Translations under genes and position numbers: made by a program | The notes under the pieces: generated by a model | Seen by the model: only the letters and a program-made list of their open reading frames with translations | Database searches by the model: none | Told to the model about the DNA's origin: nothing | DNA from: a virus | IMG/VR virus record: IMGVR_UViG_3300028840_001404 | Location: 1 to 50,495 of that record | Strand: one strand, 5' to 3' | Length of the DNA: 50,495 nucleotides | Shown here: one piece after another, positions 9,386-16,192 of the stretch | How the letters are laid out: every line of letters starts with the position of its first letter | Position numbering within the stretch: the stretch's first letter is position 1

Positions 9386-9568
9386 ATGGACCAAGAACAG
9401 CGAGACGAGCTTCTCATTAGACTTGATATGAGAACGGCTGCTAGTGAGAGATGGGAGGCAAAACACGAACAGTTGCACAAGGAAGAAAAAATAACTCGAA
9501 CTAAATGGACTATCTTTCTAGCAGGGTGTGTTGTTTCTCTAGTCTCTGCCCTCAAGTTCTGGAAATAA
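9386..9568 (+). CDS. Small membrane protein, holin candidate (XhlA-like layout)
   Basis: This is a 60-residue protein with a charged amphipathic N-terminal part (about 1-38) and one C-terminal membrane helix (TIFLAGCVVSLVSALKF, about 42-58). This layout is that of XhlA-type holin-associated proteins. It is the last gene of the late arm, just before the terminator, a common place for lysis genes. No endolysin was recognised elsewhere, so the lysis role is tentative. Confidence 0.5.
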   Translation: MDQEQRDELLIRLDMRTAASERWEAKHEQLHKEEKITRTKWTIFLAGCVVSLVSALKFWK

Positions 9569-9571
9569 GAA

Positions 9572-9600
9572 AAGGGGAGGGTTTCCCCTCCCCTTGTTTG
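9572..9600. terminator. Bidirectional intrinsic terminator between convergent arms
   Basis: A perfect 10-bp stem (9572-9581 with 9586-9595) with a TTTC loop stands between the last plus-strand gene and the last minus-strand gene. T-rich bases follow on both strands (GTTTGTATTATT on plus, TTCTTATTT on minus). The position between convergent operons supports termination in both directions. Confidence 0.85.
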
Positions 9601-9605
9601 TATTA

Positions 9606-9821
9606 TTAATCTTCGTAAGGTGGATTAAACTCTGGATCACAATCAACAATTTCCAAACATAACGCTGGAGTAATCCAGACTCCCGGTTTTTGGCATGTAT
9701 AACGTTCAAAGTTATACAGCTTTCTGCCTGTGTCTTCTGCAAAAAATTCCTCCAACACTTTCTTCTCTTTCTTTGTGGTAGTAACGATTGTTTCCTCATG
9801 GTTATGATAAACCACAAACAT
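9606..9821 (-). CDS. Hypothetical small protein
   Basis: This 71-residue acidic protein has a Cys-containing middle (ERYTCQKPGVWITPALCLEIVDC). AAGGAAAGG precedes the ATG at 9821. It is the last gene of the minus-strand arm. I do not recognise a family. A longer overlapping frame on this strand was rejected because this one has the better ribosome site. Confidence 0.55.
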   Translation of the reverse strand: MFVVYHNHEETIVTTTKKEKKVLEEFFAEDTGRKLYNFERYTCQKPGVWITPALCLEIVDCDPEFNPPYED

Positions 9822-9846
9822 TGTTTTTTACCTTTCCTTATTTTTC

Positions 9847-10281
9847 TTATCTCCGTTCAATAAACTTTCCATCAGAAATTTCCTTCCACTCCTTAGCAGA
9901 AATCTCTCTTGTACTTTTTACTTGTATTGGCTCACGCCACCTGTTTCCTGAGCTAAGGCCGATCAAACAAACCTTTCCAGTACTAACTTGGGCAAGAATG
10001 TATTCTCCATCGCCAAGACTAGCAAATCTTTGACCAACGGCATAAGTTTTTATAAAACCGGTGTCCTCCTTTATATCCTCATCCTCCTCTTCCAAATCAT
10101 TAATATGATCTATCAATATGTTTATATCAGCACGCAAATCATCAGCCAGGTATGCTGAATACTTCTCCTCGTCTACAAGCCGATCATTCAAACTATATAT
10201 CTTTCCCTCTATAATGCCTATCTCATCCCGAATCTCATCAAACATTCCTTCCACATACTTTTTTAGTTCTGCCACAGTCAT
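9847..10281 (-). CDS. Small protein with coiled-coil and SH3-like C-terminal module
   Basis: This is a 144-residue protein. Residues 1-70 are a charged coiled coil. Residues about 78-135 (YAVGQRFASLGDGEYILAQV...KVCLIGLSSGNRW...ISAKEWKEI) are a small beta-type module resembling the one in the gene at 23753-24088 (YSVGDILVYTNDTRTVV, then an ITADE ending). This recurring module in several early proteins suggests expansion by duplication. The function is unknown. Confidence 0.6.
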   Translation of the reverse strand: MTVAELKKYVEGMFDEIRDEIGIIEGKIYSLNDRLVDEEKYSAYLADDLRADINILIDHINDLEEEDEDIKEDTGFIKTYAVGQRFASLGDGEYILAQVSTGKVCLIGLSSGNRWREPIQVKSTREISAKEWKEISDGKFIERR

Positions 10282-10292
10282 AATATAGTCTC

Positions 10293-10535
10293 CTAATAGA
10301 CGTCCCCATTTTGTTTGATCTTCAAAGCCTCATAGCTTGCAGCTATACGACGATACATTTCCAACTTCATACACTCCAGTACTCCAATTACCTCATTGAT
10401 GTGTTGGTAGTTAACCCCCTTTCTGTCCAGATAATCCAGACACTCTCTTGTTAGACAATAGTTTAACTCTCCAGCATTTCTTGGATCAGTCCCTTTAGCG
10501 ATTTCGTCTCTTGCAGCTTGGGTAATATAGGGCAT
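10293..10535 (-). CDS. Conserved phage protein (DUF6899-like)
   Basis: This is an 80-residue protein. MPYI at the start, GELNYCLTRECLDYL, INEVIGVLECMKLEMYRR and the ending NGDVY match a small protein family common in phages, which I recall as DUF6899. It is helical with no catalytic motif. The function of the family is unknown. Confidence 0.75.
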   Translation of the reverse strand: MPYITQAARDEIAKGTDPRNAGELNYCLTRECLDYLDRKGVNYQHINEVIGVLECMKLEMYRRIAASYEALKIKQNGDVY

Positions 10536-10578
10536 GTTATAGTTCCTTTAAGGGTAAAAAGTTGGTAGTTAAGTTAAA

Positions 10579-10911
10579 CTACTTCTCTGGTGGTCTGGCC
10601 CCTCCATAAACCCAAGCATGCCAATCTGTTGAAGTTGGTTTTTGACATTTGATGATAATTGGGTCTTCACCAATCTCAATCTTGTTGTGACAGTCTAAGC
10701 ACAAAGTTTCCAAATTTGCCATGGTGTTTTTTCCTCACTTAGAACGAGGAAGAATATGGTGTGTGGTTAAATTCTTTTTTGAGCCACAGCTTCGGCATTT
10801 ACCTCCATCTCTTTTATTTACACGCTCACAGAGCCTTTTCCATTTAACCATATTAAACTGGTCTTTTCGGCTACATCCATACACTTTTGCTTGCCAAGGG
10901 TCCGCCAACAT
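10579..10911 (-). pseudogene. HNH endonuclease gene split by an in-frame TGA
   Basis: Read from ATG 10911 (AAGGAGGTGT just upstream), 58 codons encode an HNH N-terminal half: CRSCGSKKNLTTHHILPRSK. A TGA at 10737-10735 interrupts it, and the same frame continues GKNTMANLETLCLDCHNKI to a TAG at 10579. A typical HNH core reads HHI.PRS.GG...NL.TLC..CH, so TGA stands where GGA (Gly) is expected: a one-base nonsense change. The second half has its own ATG at 10722, without a strong ribosome site. Alternatives are two peptides that assemble, or readthrough. The intact protein would be about 110 residues. Confidence 0.75.
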
Positions 10912-10991
10912 ACACCTCCTTCTTTTAATTGATTCTAGCCCCCAGAACCCCCACTTAATCGGGGTCTGGAGAGAAACTAACCCGTCTCACG

Positions 10992-11147
10992 CTACTTGTA
11001 CAGAGGACATTCTGTGTCGGTACACAATTTTACCTCATTTGGATCATATCCACAGCACTCCAAGCACTGAAGTCGGATGGCCGATTTCCTACTACTCTTC
11101 CTTTTATTATATAATCCTCTGTATTTATTTGGTATTTCTCTAGACAT
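10992..11147 (-). CDS. Cys-rich phage microprotein (zinc-binding)
   Basis: This is a 51-residue protein with a basic N-terminus (about 1-26) and the zinc motif CLECCGYDPNEVKLCTDTEC, ending PLYK. This pattern (C..C, then V..C....CPL) is a small protein family I know from many phages. Its ATG shares its A with the TGA stop of the upstream gene at 11147. The function is unknown; a nucleic-acid or protein-binding zinc knuckle is likely. Confidence 0.75.
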   Translation of the reverse strand: MSREIPNKYRGLYNKRKSSRKSAIRLQCLECCGYDPNEVKLCTDTECPLYK

Positions 11148-11323
11148 CACAAATCCTCTGGATTGGTATTCAGACCAGCGTTGAACCCCTTTTCGTACCC
11201 CATCTTTTCGTACCCTGCAATACAGTCTTCACAAAGGTAAACGTCCAGTTCTCCCTGTTCTACACCTTGAACAGTCCAGACAAATTCTAGTTCTTTCCCA
11301 CATTCTGCACAGTAGGTTTTCAT
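11147..11323 (-). CDS. Zinc-ribbon microprotein
   Basis: This 58-residue protein carries CAEC near the N-terminus and CEDC at about 36-39, a four-cysteine zinc ribbon. ATG at 11323 is chosen over an upstream TTG because GGAGG lies eight bases before it. It is coupled to the next gene by a TGATG overlap. The function is unknown. Confidence 0.65.
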   Translation of the reverse strand: MKTYCAECGKELEFVWTVQGVEQGELDVYLCEDCIAGYEKMGYEKGFNAGLNTNPEDL

Positions 11324-11398
11324 CAATTTTTCCTCCAACAAAATTGCTTTACTTCAACTCATTCCTTTGCATTCATGCAACCATTCGTTTTGTCATCC

Positions 11399-11845
11399 TC
11401 ACTCTCCAATCAGCCCGAGGGCCAGTAAACAGACGATGATGCGTTGGACGGGGCTGGCAAACATCGCGAACCATGTGTATGATTCAAACCGTGGACCACC
11501 TACACTATTCCCATTCGCTTTCCAGAAATCCTCTAATGTCATCTTGAATGGCAGCGGATATTCGCCAACAGCTTCATCCCGTAGCCTCTCCGCCACCACC
11601 TCGGGCGGATCGGTGATCGGGGGAGGGACGGGGCAGGGACGCAACCAATCAAAAGTGAATGTCTTTCCATCTTCTGTCACTTTAGCCCCACAACGGGCAC
11701 AGCATCCTCCACAGTTTTGTGGGCCATGCTCCCACTGTCCATCCCCCACCAAACCTTCCAATATAACTGTACGGAACTCAACCAACATCAGAAGGTCTTC
11801 CCAAGTCTTGTCTATCAGGTCTTTGGCAGATAGTTTCTCACTCAT
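11399..11845 (-). CDS. Paralogous zinc/hydrophobic-tail protein, copy B
   Basis: This 148-residue protein is a clear paralogue of the gene at 12021-12482. Both start M.EKLSAK(D/E)L, share CPVPP.I.DPPEVV.ERL, and end in PVQR followed by a hydrophobic CLLALGLIGE tail. It carries a Cys cluster (CGGCCARCG at about 45-53). The hydrophobic tail of about 14 residues could be membrane-associated or a packing helix. AAGGATAAG precedes the ATG. The family is not recognised. Confidence 0.6.
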   Translation of the reverse strand: MSEKLSAKDLIDKTWEDLLMLVEFRTVILEGLVGDGQWEHGPQNCGGCCARCGAKVTEDGKTFTFDWLRPCPVPPPITDPPEVVAERLRDEAVGEYPLPFKMTLEDFWKANGNSVGGPRFESYTWFAMFASPVQRIIVCLLALGLIGE

Positions 11846-11848
11846 TTC

Positions 11849-12019
11849 TTATCCTTTTATTTCTCGAACCTCAAGCACTTCCCAATCCCATTCGTCTATC
11901 TCTTCTTCCGACAGTACATTACAATTATAGGGATCGGTTTCAGTTTTTTCTAAAGATTCAGCTTCAACAACCAACTTTTTCGTTACTTTACATTGCATTA
12001 CTACAATATACTTTTTCAT
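11849..12019 (-). CDS. Small conserved phage protein
   Basis: This 56-residue protein reads MKKYIVVMQCKVTKKLVVEAESLEKTE at the start and has an acidic C-terminal part. It looks like a small beta-type protein with one Cys. ATG at 12019 is chosen because GGAG lies seven bases upstream. It sits between the two paralogues (11399 and 12021), suggesting the unit duplicated around it. The function is unknown. Confidence 0.6.
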   Translation of the reverse strand: MKKYIVVMQCKVTKKLVVEAESLEKTETDPYNCNVLSEEEIDEWDWEVLEVREIKG

Positions 12020-12020
12020 A

Positions 12021-12482
12021 TTATTCTCCAATCAGTCCTAGAGCTAGTAAGCATATGAGGACGCGTTGGACAGGGGTGGAGTCATAGATATACCACCAAA
12101 ATCCATCTTCTCTGGTCTCAATAATTTTGTCCGCTATGGCCCCCATAGCTTCCCACCATACACATGGTCTTCGTGGGTGTTTTACTTGTACTGCCTTTAT
12201 TAACCTCTCCACCACTACCTCCGGCGGGTCCAAGATCTGGGGAGGAACGGGGCAGGCATCGGAATATCCCTTCGGTCGCGTCCACGGTATTTTCAGGTAG
12301 CCCTCGTGATTGTGCATCCACAACGTCTCGCCGCACTTGAGACATATTGCGCCTTCGCCCTCGTGTTTCCACGGCCCCTCGTCCCCCAGCCCGTGTCGCA
12401 CGGCGACGAGAAATGCCGTCATGATTTTCAGCTCTTCCCAGGACAGGGGCAGCAACTCTTTGGCGGATAGTTTCTCGTTCAT
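12021..12482 (-). CDS. Paralogous zinc/hydrophobic-tail protein, copy A
   Basis: This is a 153-residue paralogue of 11399-11845, with CLKC where the other copy has CARC, DACPVPPQILDPPEVVVERL, and the same C-terminal PVQRVLICLLALGLIGE. Bases about 12240-12480 are markedly richer in GC than the neighbours, so the N-terminal half may be newly acquired or converted from another phage. The function is not recognised. Confidence 0.6.
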   Translation of the reverse strand: MNEKLSAKELLPLSWEELKIMTAFLVAVRHGLGDEGPWKHEGEGAICLKCGETLWMHNHEGYLKIPWTRPKGYSDACPVPPQILDPPEVVVERLIKAVQVKHPRRPCVWWEAMGAIADKIIETREDGFWWYIYDSTPVQRVLICLLALGLIGE

Positions 12483-12485
12483 TTC

Positions 12486-12638
12486 TTATCCTTTTATTTC
12501 TCTAGCTTTCAAGTCTTTCCAAACTTTATTGGGTTTTCGTTTGTCTTCAGGAATAAAGTATAGACAGTTTTTTCCACACTTTGTTTTAACATAAGGACAC
12601 AGTTTAAGTTTACAATGTCCATCATCTGGAAGAGACAT
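12486..12638 (-). CDS. Cys-rich microprotein
   Basis: This 50-residue basic protein has cysteines at about 9, 14, 21 and 25 (HCKLKLCPYVKTKCGKNC), a likely small metal-binding knuckle. The ATG at 12638 lies one base after the stop of the DnaQ-like gene, whose end supplies the upstream purines. The function is unknown. Confidence 0.6.
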   Translation of the reverse strand: MSLPDDGHCKLKLCPYVKTKCGKNCLYFIPEDKRKPNKVWKDLKAREIKG

Positions 12639-12639
12639 A

Positions 12640-13395
12640 TTATTTCTTCTCAATCATTTGTTTACGTGCTGCATTGGATATCAGATACCATCGTCCACAG
12701 TCGGAGCAGCGGCATCTGTACCTAACAGTTCCCATGGCTGTTACCGACGGGCCTCTTGATTGTACGTTTGTTGACCCACACTTGGGGCATGACCAGTTAG
12801 GGTTACCCTCCAAGACTCCAACATGGGTATACTGTGGAGCATAATCCTCGATCAGAAGGAATAGTTCTTCTAGCAACAGAACATCCTGTTTACAGTAATT
12901 TACCATTTTCTTCAAAGCCTTCTTATCCCCATCCATCACATCATGCCAGAGCTGAATCCCACCGGTTTCTTCCTTCTGCTTCCCAAACAGCACTTGACAT
13001 AGATAGTTCAACCTATTGCTTGGGGCACGAAATTTGCTTCTCATCAATGACAGAGTATCTACTATTTTGTAAGAAGGGAATGCGGGGATACGGTGTTTCA
13101 ACATTTCCCACATAAGCCACTTTAGATCAAAGGCTTTACCATTATGTCCAACAATTTCATCAGCTTGATTCAATACTTCTACAAATTGTCTCAACATCTC
13201 TGTTTCATCCTGGTTCTTGTCCCAAGTCAGGGCATGAACTTGTTTCTCATTCTGCCACTTATAACAAATACAAATGATCTTGGCTTCCTTGGTAATGTTT
13301 TCTGGTCCAAGATTAACCTTACGTCCGATGTGCCAGAACCTTCCTTCGATCATAGACGTTTCGATATCAAAGAAGCACCTCTTGATCTTAGACAT
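12640..13395 (-). CDS. DnaQ/RNase H-like 3'-5' exonuclease with C-terminal zinc ribbon
   Basis: This is a 251-residue protein. DEDD exonuclease motifs are visible: CFFDIET (Exo I, D10/E12), IVGHNGKAFDLKWL (Exo II, about 81-94) and YCKQDVLLL (Exo III, about 167). Residues about 203-240 form a four-Cys zinc ribbon (CPKCGS...CRCSDCGRW). It should degrade single-stranded DNA or RNA 3' ends with two metal ions, in repair or nucleotide salvage. The polymerase at 31505 has its own exonuclease domain, so this is an additional one. GGAG precedes the ATG. Confidence 0.85.
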   Translation of the reverse strand: MSKIKRCFFDIETSMIEGRFWHIGRKVNLGPENITKEAKIICICYKWQNEKQVHALTWDKNQDETEMLRQFVEVLNQADEIVGHNGKAFDLKWLMWEMLKHRIPAFPSYKIVDTLSLMRSKFRAPSNRLNYLCQVLFGKQKEETGGIQLWHDVMDGDKKALKKMVNYCKQDVLLLEELFLLIEDYAPQYTHVGVLEGNPNWSCPKCGSTNVQSRGPSVTAMGTVRYRCRCSDCGRWYLISNAARKQMIEKK

Positions 13396-13440
13396 TATTG
13401 TTCTCCATATTGTTTAACAAAAATAAACCATGGTGTGATA

Positions 13441-13641
13441 TTACAAATCTTCTACCAATAAACCACCGAATGGGATTCCTCCTGGGGGATGAAAATTAAA
13501 CCAAGCTGAATCCAATCCAGTTTGTTTACACAACTTCAACTTCTTCTCCTCTGTTAAATCATATAAAGGAATAGTTTCTCCATCAATAACTATGCTTGGA
13601 CCTTCATCGCCATGATCCATATAATAATTAATCCAAACCAT
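13441..13641 (-). CDS. Hypothetical small protein
   Basis: This 66-residue protein is acidic and aromatic (WINYYMDHGDEGPSIVIDG) and ends in a Gly/Pro-rich segment. AGGAG lies before the ATG at 13641. I see no known motif. Confidence 0.5.
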   Translation of the reverse strand: MVWINYYMDHGDEGPSIVIDGETIPLYDLTEEKKLKLCKQTGLDSAWFNFHPPGGIPFGGLLVEDL

Positions 13642-13658
13642 GATCTATCTCCTAAATG

Positions 13659-13844
13659 TTATTCTTCTCTATATTGCTCAACAATAAAATCTTCTTCATG
13701 TAGGCCAGCATTGTAGGCCCGTTCCATCATAGACATAATCCAATGACCACAGCGTTCATTTGGTATCCAATGAGCAGCATTTATTTCTGAACCATGTTCA
13801 TGCAAATGACAGGATTTCTCTGTCTTTGTTATGTATAGATTCAT
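13659..13844 (-). CDS. Hypothetical small His/Cys-containing protein
   Basis: This 61-residue protein has a His-rich N-terminal half (CHLHEHGSEINAAHW) that could bind metal, and an acidic C-terminus. Its ATG overlaps the end of the upstream gene (13841). AAGAGG lies upstream. The family is not recognised. Confidence 0.5.
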   Translation of the reverse strand: MNLYITKTEKSCHLHEHGSEINAAHWIPNERCGHWIMSMMERAYNAGLHEEDFIVEQYREE

Positions 13845-14284
13845 TTTCTAAACCTCTTGATGGCTTGCTCTACGATTGGAGTAAAGACACGTCTGATTTC
13901 GGAGAAGTTAGCTTTTAGCAAATCAGTATAGATTATATTCTCCGACTTGCTAGAATCAACCCAACCTAGATTCTCAGCTTCCATCTCTTCAATATGACAT
14001 CCATCAGAAAGTCCTGTGAACCACCAACACCAGTTGTGGCAGTTTCTTAGGATTCTCAAATCAGTTAGTAAAATATCGTAAATGCTTAATGCTTTCTTCT
14101 CCACTAGAAGTTGCATTGCAAGATCATGTTCGCCAGGAATAAACAATTCAATATCAGGGAAACACTTTCTAACCTTGTTCCCGGCTTTGACTGCTCTTTC
14201 ACAATTCTCTTCAGCAGGGATAGAGCCATTACCACGAATACTGTGACTAAAATAGATTCTTGGTTTTGTTGGAATAAGTTTCAT
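13841..14284 (-). CDS. Nucleoside 2-deoxyribosyltransferase-like protein (DUF4406-type)
   Basis: This is a 147-residue protein. The opening PRIYFSHSIRGNG, the FIPGEHD segment and the later SDGCHIEEMEAENLG resemble the nucleoside deoxyribosyltransferase / DUF4406 Rossmann-like fold, where an early S/A-rich loop and a late E-x-x-x-A segment line the nucleotide pocket. It probably acts on nucleotides or modified bases, fitting its neighbours (deaminase, MazG-like protein). The ATG overlaps the TGA of the upstream deaminase remnant. Assignment is moderate. Confidence 0.5.
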   Translation of the reverse strand: MKLIPTKPRIYFSHSIRGNGSIPAEENCERAVKAGNKVRKCFPDIELFIPGEHDLAMQLLVEKKALSIYDILLTDLRILRNCHNWCWWFTGLSDGCHIEEMEAENLGWVDSSKSENIIYTDLLKANFSEIRRVFTPIVEQAIKRFRK

Positions 14285-14395
14285 CTTTTTCTCCCTTTGT
14301 AAGCATTGGCTGTCAATTCTCCAAGGCTTGCTTCCTTCTCTCCTTCTGGTGAAGCTGCTAGAACTAATACATCATCTGATAGGTGTGAACAGAGG
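14281..14395 (-). pseudogene. Remnant 3' end of a cytidine deaminase gene
   Basis: Immediately after the stop of the HNH gene, a frame reads DDVLVLAASPEGEKEASLGE and ends LTANAYKGRKR. This lines up with the C-terminus of the intact deaminase at 14883 (NDLLMLFGGENGTEEYTLGE, LLPHAYRRERDS). No catalytic part is present, so it is a fragment. The simplest explanation is that the HNH gene arrived with its own deaminase 3' end and displaced the resident one. Its TGA overlaps the next ATG at 14284, so it may still serve translational coupling. Confidence 0.7.
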
Positions 14396-14911
14396 CTATG
14401 GTTCTGGGATATGTTTCCACCTGAGCCCCTTACATATTTTACTGATTGCATTTTCTCCCACATTGAACATCTCCGCTAATTTTTTTAGAGAATAGTTTTT
14501 GTACTTTCTATATGCTTTGATGAATACAACGTCAAGCGGCTTAAGCTTGCTGTGAGGGTGGTTCTCTCCTTTGCCAAACTGGAAAGGGGACAAGTCTGTA
14601 TTTCGTCCATGTCGAACTGTGTCCAAAGAGTTTTCTTTGGATGTACCCCAAGCCAGATTTTCCAAGCTGTTGTCAAATGAGTTGCCATTCAAGTGTCTAG
14701 TTATCATACCTTCTGGCCTGGGCCCAACAAAGGTTTCTAATATCAACGCATGGACAAACTTCCTCTCTCCATGAACTAACCAAACAGCAAGATATTTACC
14801 ATCATGTTTCGTTCCAGATAGAAATCTCTTCTTTTTCTTGGACCATATCCTACCATCTGGTGTTGCTAAATGGTTTGGATAATTAGGAATCTCTTTCGCG
14901 TCGGTAAGCAT
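14396..14911 (-). CDS. HNH homing endonuclease with NUMOD-type motifs
   Basis: This is a 171-residue protein. The N-terminal EIPNYPNHLATPDGRIWS is a NUMOD4-like DNA-binding block. The HNH core is FVHALILETFVGPRPEGMITRHLNGNSFDNSLENLAWGT (first catalytic position RHLNG). The C-terminal SLKKLAEMFNVGENAISKI is a helix-turn-helix. The ATG lies inside the end of the deaminase gene (29-base overlap). It is a free-standing mobile endonuclease inserted in the deaminase locus. Confidence 0.85.
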   Translation of the reverse strand: MLTDAKEIPNYPNHLATPDGRIWSKKKKRFLSGTKHDGKYLAVWLVHGERKFVHALILETFVGPRPEGMITRHLNGNSFDNSLENLAWGTSKENSLDTVRHGRNTDLSPFQFGKGENHPHSKLKPLDVVFIKAYRKYKNYSLKKLAEMFNVGENAISKICKGLRWKHIPEP

Positions 14912-15302
14912 GTGGTAACAACTCCCCTAAAGTATATTCTTCAGTTCCATTTTCACCACCAAACAACATGAGAAGGTCGTTTGGGAACCATGTTGATAGG
15001 GCCTGTAGACAGCACCCACAACTTTTATGTGGACCAGTTGGACACCAAACGGCCAGGGCGGTGACATCATGGGCTCTAAATCCTCCAGCAAATAATCTAC
15101 ATAAAGCAGCTACCTCTGCATGCACCGCTGGATGTCCATTAAACTCCACATTTCCACCAACAACAATGTGGGAGGGTATACCTCGTTCTCTTGCTTCTGT
15201 CCTAATTGCACAGCCTACAGTGAAGTTGCTCTTGAATGCCTTAGAATTGCAGGCAGCCAAACGTGCTGCTGTGATAAGAGACTCTTTTTCCATCGTTGTC
15301 AT
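14883..15302 (-). CDS. cdd: Cytidine deaminase
   Basis: This is a 139-residue protein. Zinc-dependent deaminase motifs are complete: HAEVAAL (His61 and catalytic Glu63) and P-H-K-S-C-G-C-C-L-Q (91-100, Cys95 and Cys98). The FTVGCAIRT and GNVEFNGHPAVHAE segments match the homotetrameric cytidine deaminase family, though SFxPC-like features are reduced. It converts cytidine or deoxycytidine to uridine forms, feeding pyrimidine pools. AAGGAGG precedes the ATG at 15302. The last codons overlap the HNH gene. Confidence 0.8.
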   Translation of the reverse strand: MTTMEKESLITAARLAACNSKAFKSNFTVGCAIRTEARERGIPSHIVVGGNVEFNGHPAVHAEVAALCRLFAGGFRAHDVTALAVWCPTGPHKSCGCCLQALSTWFPNDLLMLFGGENGTEEYTLGELLPHAYRRERDS

Positions 15303-15424
15303 TCTCTACCTCCTTAAAAAAGATAAACCGGGGACAGTGAATAAACAATTATACTCCACGTCCACCACGATATAGAGTCCTGTCTTTCGCACTAGTCCCC
15401 GGCATCTATAGTCCCCGGTATCTA
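15303..15424 (-). promoter_or_regulatory. Deaminase leader with repeated GGGGAC arms and a U-tract hairpin
   Basis: On the minus strand, two tandem 16-base copies (15409-15424 and 15393-15408, one mismatch) each carry CCGGGGACTA-type sequence. A single complementary GTCCCCGG follows (15329-15336) and then TTTATCTTTTTT just before the AAGGAGG of the deaminase. Either upstream arm can pair with the downstream one. The outcome resembles an attenuator or riboswitch-style leader, or a terminator. A TATAAT is present at 15348-15353 without a clear -35. The function is inferred. Confidence 0.45.
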
Positions 15425-15721
15425 TCAAAATTTCTGAACGATCCACTCTTCCTCAAAGTTCTCACACGTATTGCTTAATGGGTACTTCAATCCAATCCGA
15501 TGTCTGGAAGCTGCACGACAAATTGATTTGTAGTTCTCATATGCTTCTGGTCTCCATTTCCTTACCGCTCTCAATCTTTGAAAAATGGACTGCCTAGTTA
15601 CTCCAAGCAGCATTGCTGTTTCAGAAATAGTTAACCCCATGCCAATAGGGGCAGGTGTGCAGCAAATCAAAGTTTCCATCTGCTTGCGAGTTACAGGTCT
15701 GATGTAGCTTCCTTTAGGCAT
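15425..15721 (-). CDS. Helix-turn-helix DNA-binding protein
   Basis: This 98-residue basic protein has a sigma-like HTH: LTISETAMLLGVTRQSIFQRL at about 30-50 (Met at 15721 as residue 1). The N-terminus TRKQMETLICC and basic C-terminal region suggest sequence-specific DNA binding. ATG 15721 overlaps the end of the upstream gene (stop at 15714). It may be an early or middle transcription regulator; the target is unknown. Confidence 0.7.
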   Translation of the reverse strand: MPKGSYIRPVTRKQMETLICCTPAPIGMGLTISETAMLLGVTRQSIFQRLRAVRKWRPEAYENYKSICRAASRHRIGLKYPLSNTCENFEEEWIVQKF

Positions 15722-16037
15722 TGTCAAATACCCCTCGTTCCCACAGTAGCCCTTCCAAAAGGATTGTATAGCATCTGATATCCCCGGTCTTCTCTAACCA
15801 CTGCTTTTTCGATATAGGTTTGTCAGGAAACTCTCTAATAAAATCTCCGAGAGCAACAATATGTTTGGTCACAAATCCCCACAAAGCTTGTTCAGGAGTG
15901 CAACCAAGGAATTCTGCTGCCTGTTTGAAATTACTAAGTCTATCTCCATAAGCATATTCCTCCCCTTTTTTGCTCAGTGTTTGTCTAATGTCTTCTATAG
16001 CATCTTCTACTAGATAGTTAAACTCTTCATTGGTCAT
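15714..16037 (-). CDS. MazG/Nmad1-like all-alpha NTP pyrophosphatase-type protein
   Basis: This is a 107-residue protein. IRQTLSKKGEEYAYGDRLSNFKQAA, followed by a KHIVALGDFI helix and EKTGDIRCYTILLEGLL, matches the nucleotide-modification-associated domain 1 / MazG-like pattern (KG.EYG...NF..., K, then E..D...Y). Such proteins hydrolyse or sense nucleotides. ATG 16037 is chosen over an upstream start because GGGAG lies eight bases before it and the ATG overlaps the TAA of the preceding microprotein. Confidence 0.6.
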   Translation of the reverse strand: MTNEEFNYLVEDAIEDIRQTLSKKGEEYAYGDRLSNFKQAAEFLGCTPEQALWGFVTKHIVALGDFIREFPDKPISKKQWLEKTGDIRCYTILLEGLLWERGVFDNA

Positions 16038-16192
16038 TATTGATCTCCCAACAGGTGGAACATAATCAGACAGCCAATACCAACCAAGATTGTGTCTAGT
16101 TGTTCCTCTAGAGAGCAATTAAATAAGTGATGAGCCAACACCAATATGGCTCCGTAACCTAAACCAATCCACATTTTAGTTGTCTGCTTCAT
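16037..16192 (-). CDS. Two-helix membrane microprotein
   Basis: This 51-residue protein has two hydrophobic stretches (MWIGLGYGAILVLAHHLF and ILVGIGCLIMFHLLG) joined by a short polar loop. The hairpin layout fits a small inner-membrane protein. GGAGATGG precedes ATG 16192, and the stop overlaps the next start (TAATG). It could be a lysis or exclusion factor, but no family is recognised. Confidence 0.6.
   Translation of the reverse strand: MKQTTKMWIGLGYGAILVLAHHLFNCSLEEQLDTILVGIGCLIMFHLLGDQ

Noticed and set aside
10721-11143. A 140-codon plus-strand frame
   Set aside because: It runs opposite to the split HNH gene and the Cys-rich gene at 10992-11147, which have clear family motifs and ribosome sites.
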